From assembly GCA_013824055.1 (NCBI GenBank), contig PNNE01000211.1, forward strand, positions 1 to 5,567: a DNA stretch of 5,567 bases. The letters run 5' to 3'. The stretch is from Rhodobacter sp. (GTDB taxonomy: Bacteria; Pseudomonadota; Alphaproteobacteria; Rhodobacterales; Rhodobacteraceae). Every line of letters starts with the position of its first letter. The first letter of the stretch is position 1. The notes under the pieces were generated by a model, which saw nothing but the letters and a program-made list of their open reading frames with translations, was not told where the DNA came from and ran no database searches. A program made the translations under genes and the position numbers. Below are positions 1-5,560 of the stretch, piece by piece.

Positions 1-22
1 CCGGGCGGGGGCTGCCGCCCGG
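1..22 (-). terminator. GC-rich hairpin after the kinase/phospho-lyase operon
   Basis: Positions 1-8 (CCGGGCGG) and 15-22 (CCGCCCGG) are perfect inverted complements around a 6-nt loop (9-14). On the minus strand the hairpin begins 3 nt after the TAG stop (28-26) of the PLP enzyme, the usual place for an intrinsic terminator. The stem reaches the window edge, so it may be longer, and any U-tract beyond it cannot be seen. Without that tract the terminator role is inferred. Confidence 0.55.
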
Positions 23-25
23 CGT

Positions 26-1351
26 CTAGAGCGTCGGCAGCAGGCGGTCGAGGGTGGCCAGGACCTGATCGGCGTCCGCAAGGCTGAAGGGAAGCGGCGG
101 GCGGATCTTCAGGCTGTCGCCTTGCGGGCCGGTCGAACTGATCAGGATGCGGTTGTCCCGCAAGGCGTTCACCAGACGCGCGGTGCGGGCGGGGTCGGGC
201 TTGCCATCGCTGAGGATGGTCTGGCCGACGAAAAGTCCGGCGGCGCGGGTTTCTCCAAGGCTTTCATGGCGTTGTGCGAGGGACCTCAGGCCTTGCGTGA
301 AGGCCTGTCCAACGGTGGCGGCGTTCTGTTGCAGCCCTTCGTCGCGGATCACGTCAAGGACGGCGAGGCCTACGGCAGCGGCGACGGCATTGCCGCCGAA
401 GGTGTTGAAGTAGCGCGCTTGCTGTCCGAATTCGGCGATGGTGCCGGGTTGCAGGACCAGGCCTGCCATCGGGTAGCCGTTGCCCATCGGCTTGCCCAGG
501 CTGACCATGTCGGGGATCACCCCGTGGCGCTGGAAGCCCCAGAACTGCGCGCCGGTGCGGCCGAAGCCGGGCTGCACCTCGTCGGCGAGGAACAGGCCGC
601 CGCGGGCGCGGATCGCGGCGGCGGCGGGGGCAAGGAAGCCTTCGGGGTCGGGGTAGACGCCGTCCGAGGAGAAGATGGTGTCGACGATGAGGAGGGCGGG
701 CTGGATCCCTTGCGCCTCCATGCGGTCGCAGGCGGCGGTGACGGCAGCGGCGAAGCCTTCGGCGATGCCCTGCGGGTGGTTCTGCGCCGATGGGGCGGGG
801 ATCGGGAACACGGTCGGGCCGGGGGCGACGGCGGGACCGATGGACATCGACATCTCGGCGGTGGCCAGGGTGACGCCGTGGTAGGCGTTGTCGGTGACAA
901 TGACCCCGGTGCCGCCCGTCGCGGCGCGGGCGATGCGGAGGGCGAGGTCGTTCGCCTCGCTTCCGGTGCAGGTGAACATCACCTGGGAAAGCCGGGCCGG
1001 GAAGAGCGCGAGCAGACGCTCGGCATAGGCGAGGATGCCGTCGTGCAGGTAGCGGGTGTGGGTGGCAAGGGTGGCGGCCTGCCGGGACAGGGCCTCGACC
1101 ACGCGGGGGTGGCAATGGCCGACAGAGGCGACGTTGTTGTAGCAGTCGAGGTAGGCATTGCCGTCGGGATCGTAAAGGTGGACGCCCTGGCCGCGGACAA
1201 GGTGGACGGGGGTTTCGTAGAACAGCCGGTAGGCCGGGCCGAGTGACCGGGCGCGGCGTCGCGCCAGAGCCTCGTCTTCGGGCGACAGGTGGCCCGCGCC
1301 GGGGGTATAGGCGTTCAGCATGGTGGTCTGGCGCGTGATGGGGCCGGTCAT
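26..1351 (-). CDS. Class III PLP-dependent aminotransferase / amino-alcohol-phosphate phospho-lyase-like protein
   Basis: This is a 441-aa fold-type I PLP enzyme of the class III (ornithine/AGT2) family, cytosolic, with no signal peptide. It shows YNNVASVGHCHP (71-82), TRYLHD (99-104), TGSEANDLALR (129-139, phosphate-binding turn), FLADEVQPGFGRTG (254-267, with the PLP Asp257) and SLGKPMGNGYPM (284-295, with the Schiff-base Lys287). The NNVA.VGHCHP and RYLHD blocks are typical of the AGXT2L subgroup, which includes ETNPPL (phosphoethanolamine) and PHYKPL (5-phosphohydroxylysine). Those enzymes eliminate phosphate and ammonia rather than transfer an amino group. Genome pipelines usually call such proteins 'aspartate aminotransferase family'. 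The start at 1351-1349 is chosen because its ATG overlaps the upstream kinase stop as ATGA, which suggests translational coupling; there is no clear Shine-Dalgarno. An internal ATG at 1321 would shorten the protein by 10 residues, and the in-frame ATG at 1408 lies inside the kinase gene. The family is certain; phospho-lyase activity is inferred and the substrate is unknown. Confidence 0.9.
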   Translation of the reverse strand: MTGPITRQTTMLNAYTPGAGHLSPEDEALARRRARSLGPAYRLFYETPVHLVRGQGVHLYDPDGNAYLDCYNNVASVGHCHPRVVEALSRQAATLATHTRYLHDGILAYAERLLALFPARLSQVMFTCTGSEANDLALRIARAATGGTGVIVTDNAYHGVTLATAEMSMSIGPAVAPGPTVFPIPAPSAQNHPQGIAEGFAAAVTAACDRMEAQGIQPALLIVDTIFSSDGVYPDPEGFLAPAAAAIRARGGLFLADEVQPGFGRTGAQFWGFQRHGVIPDMVSLGKPMGNGYPMAGLVLQPGTIAEFGQQARYFNTFGGNAVAAAVGLAVLDVIRDEGLQQNAATVGQAFTQGLRSLAQRHESLGETRAAGLFVGQTILSDGKPDPARTARLVNALRDNRILISSTGPQGDSLKIRPPLPFSLADADQVLATLDRLLPTL

Positions 1352-2373
1352 CTGGGGGGGCTTTCGCAGGCGTGGAGAAGTTGGGCGGCAAGGGCGTCCG
1401 GGTCGCAAAGGGCGTCGAGCCCTGCGCGCGAGGTCGGGGCGTTGCGCAGGATGTAGGGCGCATTCTGCGGATAGCGGGCGGCCCGCCAGGCCGAGATCGT
1501 GAGCGTCGTCACCAGGCGGGCGGTGATGAGGTCGGGCAGGAGGCGGAGTTCGCCTTCCGTCAGCGGGTTGGCCTGGTGGTAGGCCCGGACGAGGGGGACC
1601 AGGAGGGCGGGCGGCTCGGACGGGTCGATCAGGTAAGAGGCGGCGACGGCAAGGTCGCAGATGCGGTGCGACAGCGTCATGTCGCCGAAATCGAGAATTC
1701 CGGCAAGGCTTGTGGGCGCGTCGGGGTCGGCCAGGAGGTTGTGGGGATTGAAGTCACCGTGGATCACCTGGCGCGGAAGCTGGTCCAGGGCCGGGGCCGT
1801 CCGGGTGGCAAAGCGGGTGAGGAAGGCCGCGATGCGGGGCTTCAGGTCGTCCGGCAGGGCGGCGGCAAGGGGGGCAAGGTCGCGGGCGTTGCGGATGTCC
1901 CACAGGAGGTGGTGGTCGGCCGCCGGGTGACTGAAGCTGGCAAGCGTGGCGTCAAGGCGGCCAAGGGCGGTGCCGATCGCGGCGGCCAGCGCGGGCGTGC
2001 GGGCCAGGTGGGCCAGCGGCGTGCCGGGAAGCCAGGTGAGCAGGCGGAGGGCGCCCTCGGGCGTGGGCAGGATGGTGCGCCCGTCGCGGGTCGGGACGAC
2101 GCGGGGGGTGGGAAGGTCGGGGGCGTGCCGGGCAGCGTGAAGGAGGGCCTCGGTCTGGAAGCGGGTCAGGGCGGCGGGCTCGGCCGGGTTGGCGAGTTTC
2201 AGGGTGAAGCTGCCCCGCAGCGTGTCAAGGCGGTGGTTCTGGTCGCGCTCGGACGTGAGGGGGTGCAGTCGACCGCCGAGACCCCAATGCATGGCGGCAA
2301 GGTCCGCCAGCGCCGCAGCAGGCACGTGTGGCGGAGGCAGCGAGAGGAGAGAGCCTGCGGGGTCCTGGGTCAT
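1348..2373 (-). CDS. Phosphotransferase, APH / hydroxylysine-kinase-like
   Basis: This 341-aa cytosolic small-molecule kinase has the aminoglycoside-phosphotransferase/choline-kinase fold. Visible motifs are LTSERDQNHRL (39-49, where this subgroup usually has an SERDQNF-like block), the nucleotide-binding strand SFTLKLAN with Lys59 (55-62), LLWDIRNA (156-163), the catalytic loop VIHGDFNPHNLL (203-214, with Asp207 and Asn212) and the metal-binding ILDFGD (226-231, with Asp228). All key residues are intact and the length is normal. Similarity to human HYKK (AGPHD1) and the coupled phospho-lyase-like gene downstream suggest that it phosphorylates an amino alcohol such as a hydroxylysine- or ethanolamine-type substrate. 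Homoserine/choline-type substrates or a 'homoserine kinase type II' label are alternatives. The start at ATG 2373-2371 fits the family N-terminus, although the Shine-Dalgarno is poor (only AAAGG about 16 nt upstream). An extension to 2529 would read through the hemP-side promoter region and overlap the divergent small ORF, so it is rejected. Transcription must start between 2374 and 2514; I see no good leftward promoter box. Confidence 0.88.
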   Translation of the reverse strand: MTQDPAGSLLSLPPPHVPAAALADLAAMHWGLGGRLHPLTSERDQNHRLDTLRGSFTLKLANPAEPAALTRFQTEALLHAARHAPDLPTPRVVPTRDGRTILPTPEGALRLLTWLPGTPLAHLARTPALAAAIGTALGRLDATLASFSHPAADHHLLWDIRNARDLAPLAAALPDDLKPRIAAFLTRFATRTAPALDQLPRQVIHGDFNPHNLLADPDAPTSLAGILDFGDMTLSHRICDLAVAASYLIDPSEPPALLVPLVRAYHQANPLTEGELRLLPDLITARLVTTLTISAWRAARYPQNAPYILRNAPTSRAGLDALCDPDALAAQLLHACESPPR

Positions 2374-2422
2374 CGGGTCGGCAGGATAACCTTTGGTGCG
2401 CGCAGGGCCAGTGGAATGTGCG

Positions 2423-2453
2423 TTGACATGTCCTAGTGTTTTAGTAAGGATAT
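2423..2453 (+). promoter_or_regulatory. Candidate sigma-70-type promoter of the hemP unit
   Basis: There is a perfect TTGACA -35 box at 2423-2428. The -10 is weak and not settled: AAGGAT (2446-2451, 17-nt spacer) matches 3 of 6 bases, and GGATAT (2448-2453) is an alternative with a 19-nt spacer. A poor -10 would suit a promoter needing an activator or relief of repression. TTTAGTA (2440-2446) resembles one half of the alphaproteobacterial Irr/ICE motif (TTTAGAA), but the partner half does not match. Iron control is therefore expected from the hemP family rather than shown by the sequence. Confidence 0.45.
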
Positions 2454-2504
2454 AGCGGAAGCCTAGCCAACCCGGTTCGGGTCCGCCCGGTGCGTCGATC
2501 ATCT

Positions 2505-2509
2505 GGAGG
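2505..2509 (+). promoter_or_regulatory. Ribosome binding site of the 38-aa small ORF
   Basis: GGAGG sits 5 nt before the ATG at 2515. This consensus Shine-Dalgarno is the main reason to treat the short ORF as translated. Confidence 0.7.
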
Positions 2510-2514
2510 TCATC

Positions 2515-2631
2515 ATGCCCGAACGACACGCCCTGAGGGGCGATATCCTGGAACTGCTGTTCACCACGGCAGGGATTTTCCCCGGTCCGGCCCTGGAGGC
2601 CCTGATCGCTCGGCTGGAGGTGCGGAGATGA
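2515..2631 (+). CDS. Small hypothetical protein (38 aa) coupled to hemP
   Basis: A 38-codon ORF runs from ATG 2515 to TGA 2629-2631. Its stop overlaps the hemP start at 2628-2630 as ATGA, and a consensus GGAGG lies 5 nt before its start. The peptide begins MPERHALRGDILELLFTTAG and ends LEALIARLEVRR. It has basic ends and leucine-rich stretches that could form amphipathic helices. It shows no signal peptide, no cysteines and no metal motif. Third codon positions are mostly G or C, like the neighbouring genes. I do not recognise the family. It could be a real small protein in the heme/iron unit, or a leader ORF whose translation sets hemP translation by termination-reinitiation. Translation is supported by the ribosome site and the overlap; the function is unknown. 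Confidence 0.65.
   Translation: MPERHALRGDILELLFTTAGIFPGPALEALIARLEVRR
2616..2620 (+). promoter_or_regulatory. Ribosome binding site of hemP
   Basis: GGAGG lies 7 nt before the hemP ATG (2628) and inside the 3' end of the preceding small ORF. It fixes the hemP start. It also means that ribosomes finishing the small ORF cover the hemP initiation site. Confidence 0.75.
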
Positions 2632-2786
2632 ACGCCTTGGTCGACATGTGGCTGACCGCGGATGCGACGCCGGTGCACGATGCGCGGGCCTTGACCGAGG
2701 GCGGCAGCCTGGCGCGGATCGTGCTGGACGGGCAGGTCTACAGCCTGCGGATCACCCGGGCGGGGAAGCTGATCCTGACGAAGTAG
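2628..2786 (+). CDS. hemP: Hemin uptake protein HemP family
   Basis: This 52-aa protein has the HemP/HmuP family layout: PVHDARAL (15-22), the core ARIVLDGQVYSLRITRAG (29-46) and the diagnostic C-terminus GKLILTK (46-52). The length is normal. The start is set by GGAGG 7 nt upstream and by the ATGA overlap with the preceding small ORF; in-frame sequence further upstream lacks family residues. Members sit in heme-acquisition loci. In rhizobia (HmuP) and Burkholderia they promote expression of the outer-membrane heme receptor, so a cytoplasmic regulatory role is likely. Here hemP is not followed by a TonB-dependent receptor or hmu transport gene, because the next gene converges on it. It would have to act on heme genes elsewhere. 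Expression is probably induced by low iron from the TTGACA promoter upstream, which is an inference. Confidence 0.93.
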   Translation: MNALVDMWLTADATPVHDARALTEGGSLARIVLDGQVYSLRITRAGKLILTK

Positions 2787-2791
2787 GGGGC

Positions 2792-2810
2792 GGTGGGCAG
2801 ATTGCCCACC
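2792..2810 (+). terminator. Hairpin just after hemP, possible terminator or REP-like element
   Basis: GGTGGGCA (2792-2799) and TGCCCACC (2803-2810) form a perfect 8-bp stem with a GAT loop, starting 5 nt after the hemP stop. The downstream sequence CTACGCC is not U-rich, so a classic intrinsic terminator is incomplete. From memory, GTGGGCA/TGCCCAC hairpins beside a CCCTACG tail recur between genes of related bacteria, so a dispersed palindromic repeat is a fair alternative. The bidirectional stem could also serve ppsA, though it is 330 nt past that stop. Confidence 0.5.
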
Positions 2811-2822
2811 CTACGCCGGCTC

Positions 2823-2845
2823 TGGATCGGCGGTGGTGCGATCCA
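2823..2845. repeat. Inverted repeat, 7-bp stem
   Basis: TGGATCG (2823-2829) pairs perfectly with CGATCCA (2839-2845) around a 9-nt loop. It lies 12 nt beyond the post-hemP hairpin. It may be a second arm of the same termination or repeat structure; it has no flanking T-run. Confidence 0.35.
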
Positions 2846-2908
2846 CGCCCGACCCCGGAGGGCGCCGCATCCTGCGCGCACTGCCCTGGATGTTCGGGGA
2901 CGGAATCA

Positions 2909-2932
2909 CCAGGTTTGTTTCGGTCAACCTGG
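2909..2932. repeat. Inverted repeat, 7-bp stem with AT-richer loop
   Basis: CCAGGTT (2909-2915) pairs perfectly with AACCTGG (2926-2932) around a 10-nt loop. It directly abuts the 17-bp tandem repeat, so the two may be one element. No function is evident. Confidence 0.4.
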
Positions 2933-2973
2933 CCAGAGCACCTGTCATGCCAGAGCACCTGTCATGCCAGAGC
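2933..2973. repeat. 17-bp tandem repeat, 2.4 copies
   Basis: The unit CCAGAGCACCTGTCATG occurs at 2933-2949 and exactly again at 2950-2966, followed by the first 7 bases of a third copy (2967-2973). The sequence then diverges as CACCCTGG. Two identical adjacent copies suggest a recent slippage duplication. The period is not a multiple of three and no gene crosses it credibly. Confidence 0.85.
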
Positions 2974-3006
2974 CACCCTGGCTGTCTTGCGGCGGAGGGT
3001 GGCAAT

Positions 3007-3022
3007 CCCGGCGTGATCCGGG
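3007..3022. repeat. Short GC hairpin in the convergent region
   Basis: CCCGG (3007-3011) and CCGGG (3018-3022) form a 5-bp stem with a 6-nt loop. It is the hairpin nearest to a terminator position for ppsA that I can point to, about 120 nt past its stop. The stem is short and lacks a T-run on the minus strand, so the role is doubtful. Confidence 0.25.
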
Positions 3023-3140
3023 CTTTCAGACCGGCCAAGGCGGCGGCCGGAGTTCCGCCGTGGCATCAGCGGGCGCAGCCATTGGGGGCCAACACTGAAA
3101 GTCCATGCGATGACAGATGGTTGCGGGTGTGCGTCGGCGT

Positions 3141-5548
3141 TCACGCCCGGCCCCGTGAGCTCGGACCCGGAGCTTCTGCCGCGGCCACGTTGCGTTTGAC
3201 GGCGATGAAGCTGTCGGGTGTGACCGAGATCGAATCGATGCCGGCCTGCACCAGAAGCCGGGCAAAGGCCGGGTCGTTCGACGGGGCCTGGCCGCAGAGG
3301 CCGACCTTGGCTTGCGCCTTGTGGGCGCGGGCGATCAGGCTTTCGATCATCCACAGGACGGCGGGATCGGATTCGTCGAACAGGGCGGCCAGGTCCTCGG
3401 CATCGCGGTCGACGCCAAGGGTAAGCTGGGTCAGGTCGTTCGAGCCGATGGAAAAGCCGTCGAAGCGTCTGGCGAAGTCCTCGGCGAGGATGACGTTGGC
3501 GGGGATTTCGCCCATGACGTAGACCTGCAAGCCGTCCTTGCCGCGCTTGAGGCCGTGTTTCGCCATCGTGGCCAGGACGCGGTCGGCTTCTGCGGGGCTG
3601 CGGCAGAAGGGGATCATGACGATCACGTTGTCGAAACCCAGGTCCTTGCGCAGGCGCTGGATTGCCTTGCATTCCAGCGCGAAGCCCGCCTCGTAGCGTG
3701 GCGAGTAGTAGCGCGAGGCACCGCGAAAGCCGATCATCGGGTTCTCCTCGTGCGGCTCGAACTCGCGGCCGCCAAGCAGGTCGGCGTATTCGTTGGTCTT
3801 GAAATCGCTCATCCGGACGATGACCGGGTTCGGATAGGCCACCGCAGCGATCTGCGACAGGCCGCGGGCCAGGCCGTCGATGAAGTATTCCGTCTTGTCG
3901 GGAAAGGCGCGGGTCAGGTCGGCGATCCTGGCCTTGGCAGCTTCGTCCTTGAGGCTGTCGAAGTGGACCAGCGCCATCGGATGGACCTTGAGGGTGTTGT
4001 TGATGACGAACTCCATCCGCGCCAGGCCGACACCGTCCGACGGCAGGCGCCACCAGCGGAAGGCGGCGGAGGGGTTGGCCATGTTGAGCATGACCTTGGT
4101 GCGTGTCGCGGGCAGGTCGTCCAGGCGAAGGTCCTCGGTGCTGAAATCGGCGATGCCTTCGTGGATCACGCCCTCATCGCCGCCCGCGCAGTTGACGGTG
4201 ACTTCCTGTTCGTCGTGCAGGATGTGGGTGGCGTTGCCGGTGCCGACGATGGCGGGCAGGCCAAGCTCGCGGCTGACGATGGCGGCGTGGCTGGTCCGGC
4301 CGCCGTGGTCGGTAACGATGGCCGAGGCGCGCTTCATGATCGGAACCCAGTCGGGGTCGGTGGTGGAGGTGACGAGGATCGAGCCGTTGACGAACCGGTC
4401 GATGTCGCGGGCCGAGTCGAGGATCGAGACGCGGCCGGTGGCGACAGCCGACCCGACGGACAGGCCCTTGATCAGTGGCTTGCCGGCCTTCGTCACGCTG
4501 TAGGACCGGATCAGCCCGGCCTTGGCGCGGGATTGCACGGTTTCCGGGCGGGCCTGGACGATGAACACCTCACCCGTGTCGCCGTCGCGGGCCCATTCCA
4601 TGTCCATCGGCAGGCCATAGTGCTGCTCGATCGTGACGGCCATGCGGGCCAGCGACAGGATTTCCGCATCCGACAGCACGAAGGCCGCGCGTTCGGCCTT
4701 TGATGTCGGGACGTTCCTCGTCGTGACGCCCTCGGCCCCGGCATAGATCATCTTGATCTCTTTCGCGCCGAGCGACTTCTTGACGATGGGGGTCAGGGAC
4801 GTCTTCGCGAGGAAGGGCTTGTAGACGACATATTCGTCGGGGTTGACCGCGCCCTGCACCACGTTCTCGCCCAGGCCCCAGGCGGCGGTGATGAGGGCGA
4901 CCTTGTCGAAGCCGCTTTCGGTGTCGATCGAGAACATCACCCCCGAGCCGCCCCTGTCCGAGCGGACCATGCGCTGCACGCCGATGGAGAGCGCGACCTT
5001 GGCGTGATCGAAGCCCTTGAGCGTGCGGTAGGTGATCGCCCGGTCGGTGAACAGCGAGGCGTAGCAGCGGCGGCAGGCGGCAAGGACGGCCTTTTCGCCG
5101 CGCACGTTCAGGTAGGTTTCCTGCTGGCCCGCGAAACTGGCATCGGGCAGGTCCTCGGCGGTGGCGGAAGAGCGGACGGCGACGGGGAGGTCGGTCGTCC
5201 CGGCCCGGCGCGAGAGTTCGCGATAGGCCGCGAGGATGTCGGCCTCGATGTCCTTGGGCCAGTTCCCCTCCAGGATCATCGCGCGGACCTGGGACCCTGC
5301 CTCGTGCAGCGAGATCTTGTGGTCTTGCCAGTGCTGCAGCGTCCGGGCGATGCGGTCGTTCAGGGCGTTGGCAGCAAGGTAGGCGCGGTAGGCGTCCGCG
5401 GTGGTGGCAAAGCCGCCGGGGACCTTGATGCCCTTGCGGCCAAGCTGCTGGACCATTTCGCCCAGCGAGCTGTTCTTGCCTCCGACCAGCGCGACATCGC
5501 CACGCGACAGGGTTTCGAACCAGAGGGTACAGGCAGTTTTTTCGGCAT
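3141..5548 (-). CDS. ppsA: Phosphoenolpyruvate synthase, with a frame break near its start
   Basis: PpsA converts pyruvate, ATP and water to PEP, AMP and phosphate for gluconeogenesis in the cytosol. Numbering assumes the frame break is bridged (802 aa; E. coli PpsA is 792). The N-terminal ATP-binding domain has LVGGKNSSLGEM (21-32) and VAVRSSATAEDLPDASFAGQ (123-142). The swivelling phosphohistidine domain has GGRTSHAAIVSRELG (416-430), with catalytic His421. The PEP/pyruvate barrel has GLARMEFVIN (508-517), MIGFRGASRY (605-614), SNDLTQLTLGVDRD (702-715) and GLCGQAPS with Cys752 (750-757). GGRTSHAAI and the overall length favour PpsA over pyruvate phosphate dikinase (about 880 aa). The only start with a ribosome site is ATG 5548-5546, and its frame ends at a stop at 5360. 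The conserved N-terminus WFETLSRGDVALVGGKNS lies one frame over, with no ATG, GTG or TTG before the window edge. One extra A in the A6 run (5542-5537) would join them as MPKKTACTLWFETL. Internal starts such as 5456 would delete conserved nucleotide-binding sequence. Confidence 0.92.
5537..5542 (-). other. A6 homopolymer at the ppsA frame break
   Basis: On the coding strand the gene reads ATG CCG, then six A's, then CTG CCT. Seven A's would give ATG CCG AAA AAA ACT GCC and lead directly into the conserved PpsA frame. The run can be a sequencing or assembly deletion, a real loss-of-function indel, or a slippage site. A tRNA-Lys slipping back one base on the run, or RNA polymerase adding one A, yields the same full-length protein. 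Confidence 0.75.
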
Positions 5549-5554
5549 CTCGGA

Positions 5555-5560
5555 CCCTCC
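5555..5560 (-). promoter_or_regulatory. ppsA: Ribosome binding site of ppsA
   Basis: GGAGGG on the minus strand ends 6 nt before the ATG at 5548. It is the reason to accept that ATG as the true start even though the frame it opens is not the conserved one. Confidence 0.75.

Larger units (their letters stand above)
2374..2514. promoter_or_regulatory. Divergent intergenic region, kinase operon versus small ORF-hemP
   Basis: These 141 bp separate the leftward kinase/phospho-lyase operon from the rightward small ORF and hemP. They must hold the start signals of both units. The stretch about 2423-2456 is clearly AT-rich against the high-GC surroundings and contains the rightward promoter candidate. 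A perfect 8-bp palindrome, GACATGTC (2425-2432), overlaps the -35 box and could be an operator half or chance. I find no convincing leftward -35/-10 pair. Confidence 0.6.
2787..3140. other. Convergent intergenic region without a convincing gene
   Basis: About 350 bp lie between the 3' ends of hemP (rightward) and ppsA (leftward). Open frames cross it on both strands, but none combines a ribosome site, a family motif and sensible length. What it holds is structure: perfect inverted repeats at 2792-2810, 2823-2845, 2909-2932 and 3007-3022, and a 17-bp tandem duplication at 2933-2966. It must contain the 3' ends of both transcripts, yet no hairpin followed by a run of T's is visible in either direction. 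Confidence 0.7.

Noticed and set aside
122..1246. 374-codon plus-strand frame opposite the PLP enzyme
   Set aside because: It has low-complexity Gly/Ala/Asp-rich translation and no family features. It is a shadow of the conserved minus-strand gene.
1372..2436. 354-codon plus-strand frame opposite the kinase
   Set aside because: It is Gly/Arg/Val-rich with no motifs. It is explained by the GC-biased third positions of the kinase gene.
2423..2456. Full Irr/ICE operator upstream of hemP
   Set aside because: Only one half (TTTAGTA) resembles the motif and the expected second half matches poorly. It is kept as a promoter candidate, not called as an operator.
2374..2529. 52-residue N-terminal extension of the kinase to an ATG at 2529
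   Set aside because: It would overlap the divergent small ORF and the promoter patch. The residues match no kinase sequence, and the ATG at 2373 gives the normal family length.
2490..2627. In-frame upstream extension of hemP from an alternative start
   Set aside because: The HemP family is about 50-70 aa and the extension adds no family residues. The strong GGAGG at 2616-2620 and the ATGA overlap fix the start at 2628.
2811..3038. Short minus-strand frames in the convergent region as possible small genes
   Set aside because: They include the 17-bp tandem repeat in translation, lack ribosome sites and show no recognisable family. They are better treated as non-coding repeat-bearing DNA.
3136..3147. 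GGCGT/ACGCC inverted repeat at the ppsA stop as its terminator
   Set aside because: It has a 5-bp stem with a 2-nt loop that overlaps the stop codon itself and has no T-run. It is too weak to call.
2833..3522. 229-codon plus-strand frame through the convergent region into ppsA
   Set aside because: It runs across the tandem repeat and then antisense to conserved ppsA. There is no ribosome site, no motif and no consistent codon character.
3312..4703. 463-codon open frame on the plus strand opposite ppsA
   Set aside because: It is a mirror frame of a high-GC gene. The translation is rich in G, D, A, V and H, with no domain or ribosome site, while the opposite strand has every PpsA motif.
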